Shown here: positions 5,371 to 6,487 of the stretch, piece after piece
How the letters are laid out: every line of letters starts with the position of its first letter
Numbering within the stretch: position 1 is the first letter of the stretch
NCBI GenBank assembly: GCA_003454605.1
Contig: DMKD01000308.1
Coordinates: forward strand, 1-6,487
Length of the DNA stretch: 6,487 nt
From: Spirochaeta sp.
GTDB lineage: Bacteria > Spirochaetota > Spirochaetia > UBA9216
Reading direction: 5' to 3'
Position numbers and translations under genes: made by a program
The notes under the pieces: generated by a model
The model's database searches: none
Told to the model about the DNA's origin: nothing
What the model saw: the letters and a program-made list of their open reading frames with translations, nothing else

Positions 5371-6487
5371 ATGAAACCCAACTACGATGTTGTTGTTATA
5401 GGCGGAGGACCTGCGGGACTGGCCGCCGCGGTCGAGGCAAGGGAAAATGGGATAAAAGATATTCTGATTATCGAAAGGGATATTGAGCTGGGGGGAATCC
5501 TACAGCAATGCATTCATAACGGTTTCGGTCTTTTTTACTTCAAGGAAGAGCTGACCGGCCCCGAATATGCGCAGCGGTTTATCAATAAGGTGAATGAGGG
5601 GGGGATAGATACGGTCCTTGATACAATTGTTACCTCGATAACAGCGGATAAAAACGTTTCAATCATGAATACTGATGGAAAGAGGGACATACAGGCAAAG
5701 GCTGTGATCCTTGCCATGGGCTGTAGGGAGCGGACCCGCGGGGCAATTGCTATTCCCGGGGATAGGCCAGCGGGAGTTTTCACCGCTGGAGCAGCCCAGC
5801 GGTATATCAACATCGAAGGTTATATGGTAGGAAAGAAGGCCGTAATTCTGGGCTCCGGTGATATCGGAATGATTATGGCCCGACGGATTATTCTTGAAGG
5901 TGGAGAGGTTAAGGCCGTGGTGGCAAGAAGCTCATTTGCCAAGGGACTTACCCGGAATGTGGTTCAGTGTCTGGATCACTATGACATCCCGCTTCTCTTA
6001 AGTCATAATATTGTTGAGATCAAGGGCCGTGAACGGGTTGAAAGTGTTGTCATTGCCCGAACCGATTCCCGTAAACAGGTAATACCGGGGACGGAGAAAG
6101 AGTATGACTGTGATACCGTCCTGCTTTCAGTAGGGCTGATTCCGGAAAACGAGCTTTCCAAACTGGCGGGAGTAGAACTGGATCGAAAAACCAGCGGACC
6201 TGTAGTAAATGAAAGCATGGAAACCTCAGTAGAGGGAATCTTCGCCTGCGGAAACGTTGTTCATGTCCACGACTTGGTGGATTTTGTCACTGACGAGAGC
6301 CGTCGGGCAGGAAAGAACGCCGCTAGTTATGTGAAAGGAGAGTTTAACCGGGAAGGGGAATATGTATATTTAAAGACCTCCGGAGGACTAACCTATGTAG
6401 CACCGCACCGGTTCCGGTACTCCAACCTTCCCGAGAAGCTGGATATTTTCATGAGGGTTGATAAGGTTTATGTGGATCATATAATTA
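5371..6487 (+). CDS. FAD/NAD(P)-dependent oxidoreductase, GlpA partner subunit (runs off the right edge)
   Basis: I translated 372 residues to base 6487 with no stop. Family members are about 410-420 residues, so some 40 are missing. It has the two-dinucleotide-fold plan of the pyridine nucleotide-disulphide oxidoreductase superfamily: FAD motif GGGPAG (11-16) with Glu35 ending the next strand, GGILQQCIHNGFG (41-53), GCRERTRGA (117-125), the NAD(P) motif GSGDIG (161-166) and the second FAD site FACGNVVHVHDLVDF (291-305). It lacks the redox-active CxxC of thioredoxin reductase, so direct disulphide reduction is unlikely. Genes of this kind follow glpA-like genes in Thermotoga, clostridia and spirochaetes and are thought to pass electrons between the GlpA flavin/[2Fe-2S] centres and a nicotinamide or other carrier. 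It does not look like the GlpB subunit of E. coli, so that symbol is not used. A start at 5359 is possible. A small DUF1667 protein is the usual next gene and would lie outside the window. Confidence 0.87.
   Translation, partial: MKPNYDVVVIGGGPAGLAAAVEARENGIKDILIIERDIELGGILQQCIHNGFGLFYFKEELTGPEYAQRFINKVNEGGIDTVLDTIVTSITADKNVSIMNTDGKRDIQAKAVILAMGCRERTRGAIAIPGDRPAGVFTAGAAQRYINIEGYMVGKKAVILGSGDIGMIMARRIILEGGEVKAVVARSSFAKGLTRNVVQCLDHYDIPLLLSHNIVEIKGRERVESVVIARTDSRKQVIPGTEKEYDCDTVLLSVGLIPENELSKLAGVELDRKTSGPVVNESMETSVEGIFACGNVVHVHDLVDFVTDESRRAGKNAASYVKGEFNREGEYVYLKTSGGLTYVAPHRFRYSNLPEKLDIFMRVDKVYVDHII

Noticed and set aside
4377..5381. Three long open frames on the minus strand across the GlpA-like gene.
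   Set aside because: They are antisense shadows of a clearly conserved coding sequence, with no motifs or binding sites of their own.

Overview
The window most likely comes from a diderm (Gram-negative-type) anaerobe or facultative anaerobe, and a spirochaete (Spirochaetota) is my best guess. It carries a TolC-type outer membrane channel and an RND pump, which need an outer membrane. It also carries a short GlpA-like dehydrogenase with a C-terminal BFD [2Fe-2S] domain followed by a second FAD/NAD oxidoreductase, an arrangement I associate with Firmicutes, Thermotogae and spirochaetes. The lineage is inference; there is no rRNA or other marker gene here.

Layout. Two transcription units point away from each other. 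On the minus strand, a TolC-family gene (2916-1579) is followed after 10 bases by an RND permease gene (1568 to beyond base 1) of which only the N-terminal 522 residues are visible. On the plus strand, a glpA-like gene (3927-5357) is followed after 13 bases by a FAD-dependent pyridine nucleotide-disulphide-type oxidoreductase gene (5371 to beyond 6487), of which 372 residues are visible. Between the two units lies about 1 kb of mostly AT-rich DNA (2917-3926). It has no confident gene: a doubtful 86-residue one-helix ORF on the minus strand, a doubtful 57-residue two-helix ORF on the plus strand, a good sigma-70-like promoter and a structured leader ahead of glpA, a plausible extended -10 promoter ahead of the TolC gene, and several short palindromes and repeats.

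How the genes work together. The TolC-like channel and RND permease should be two of the three parts of a proton-driven tripartite exporter. The periplasmic adaptor (membrane fusion protein) is not in the window and may lie past base 1 on the minus strand. The GlpA-like protein and its neighbour should form a flavin/iron-sulphur complex oxidising sn-glycerol-3-phosphate (or a similar 2-hydroxy compound) and passing electrons onward. In this operon type the next gene is often a small DUF1667 protein, which would lie past 6487.

Nothing here is a clearly new system. The points most worth a second look are the overlapping, mutually exclusive inverted repeats in the glpA leader, the two small membrane-protein ORFs in the intergenic gap, and the adaptor-less TolC-RND order.
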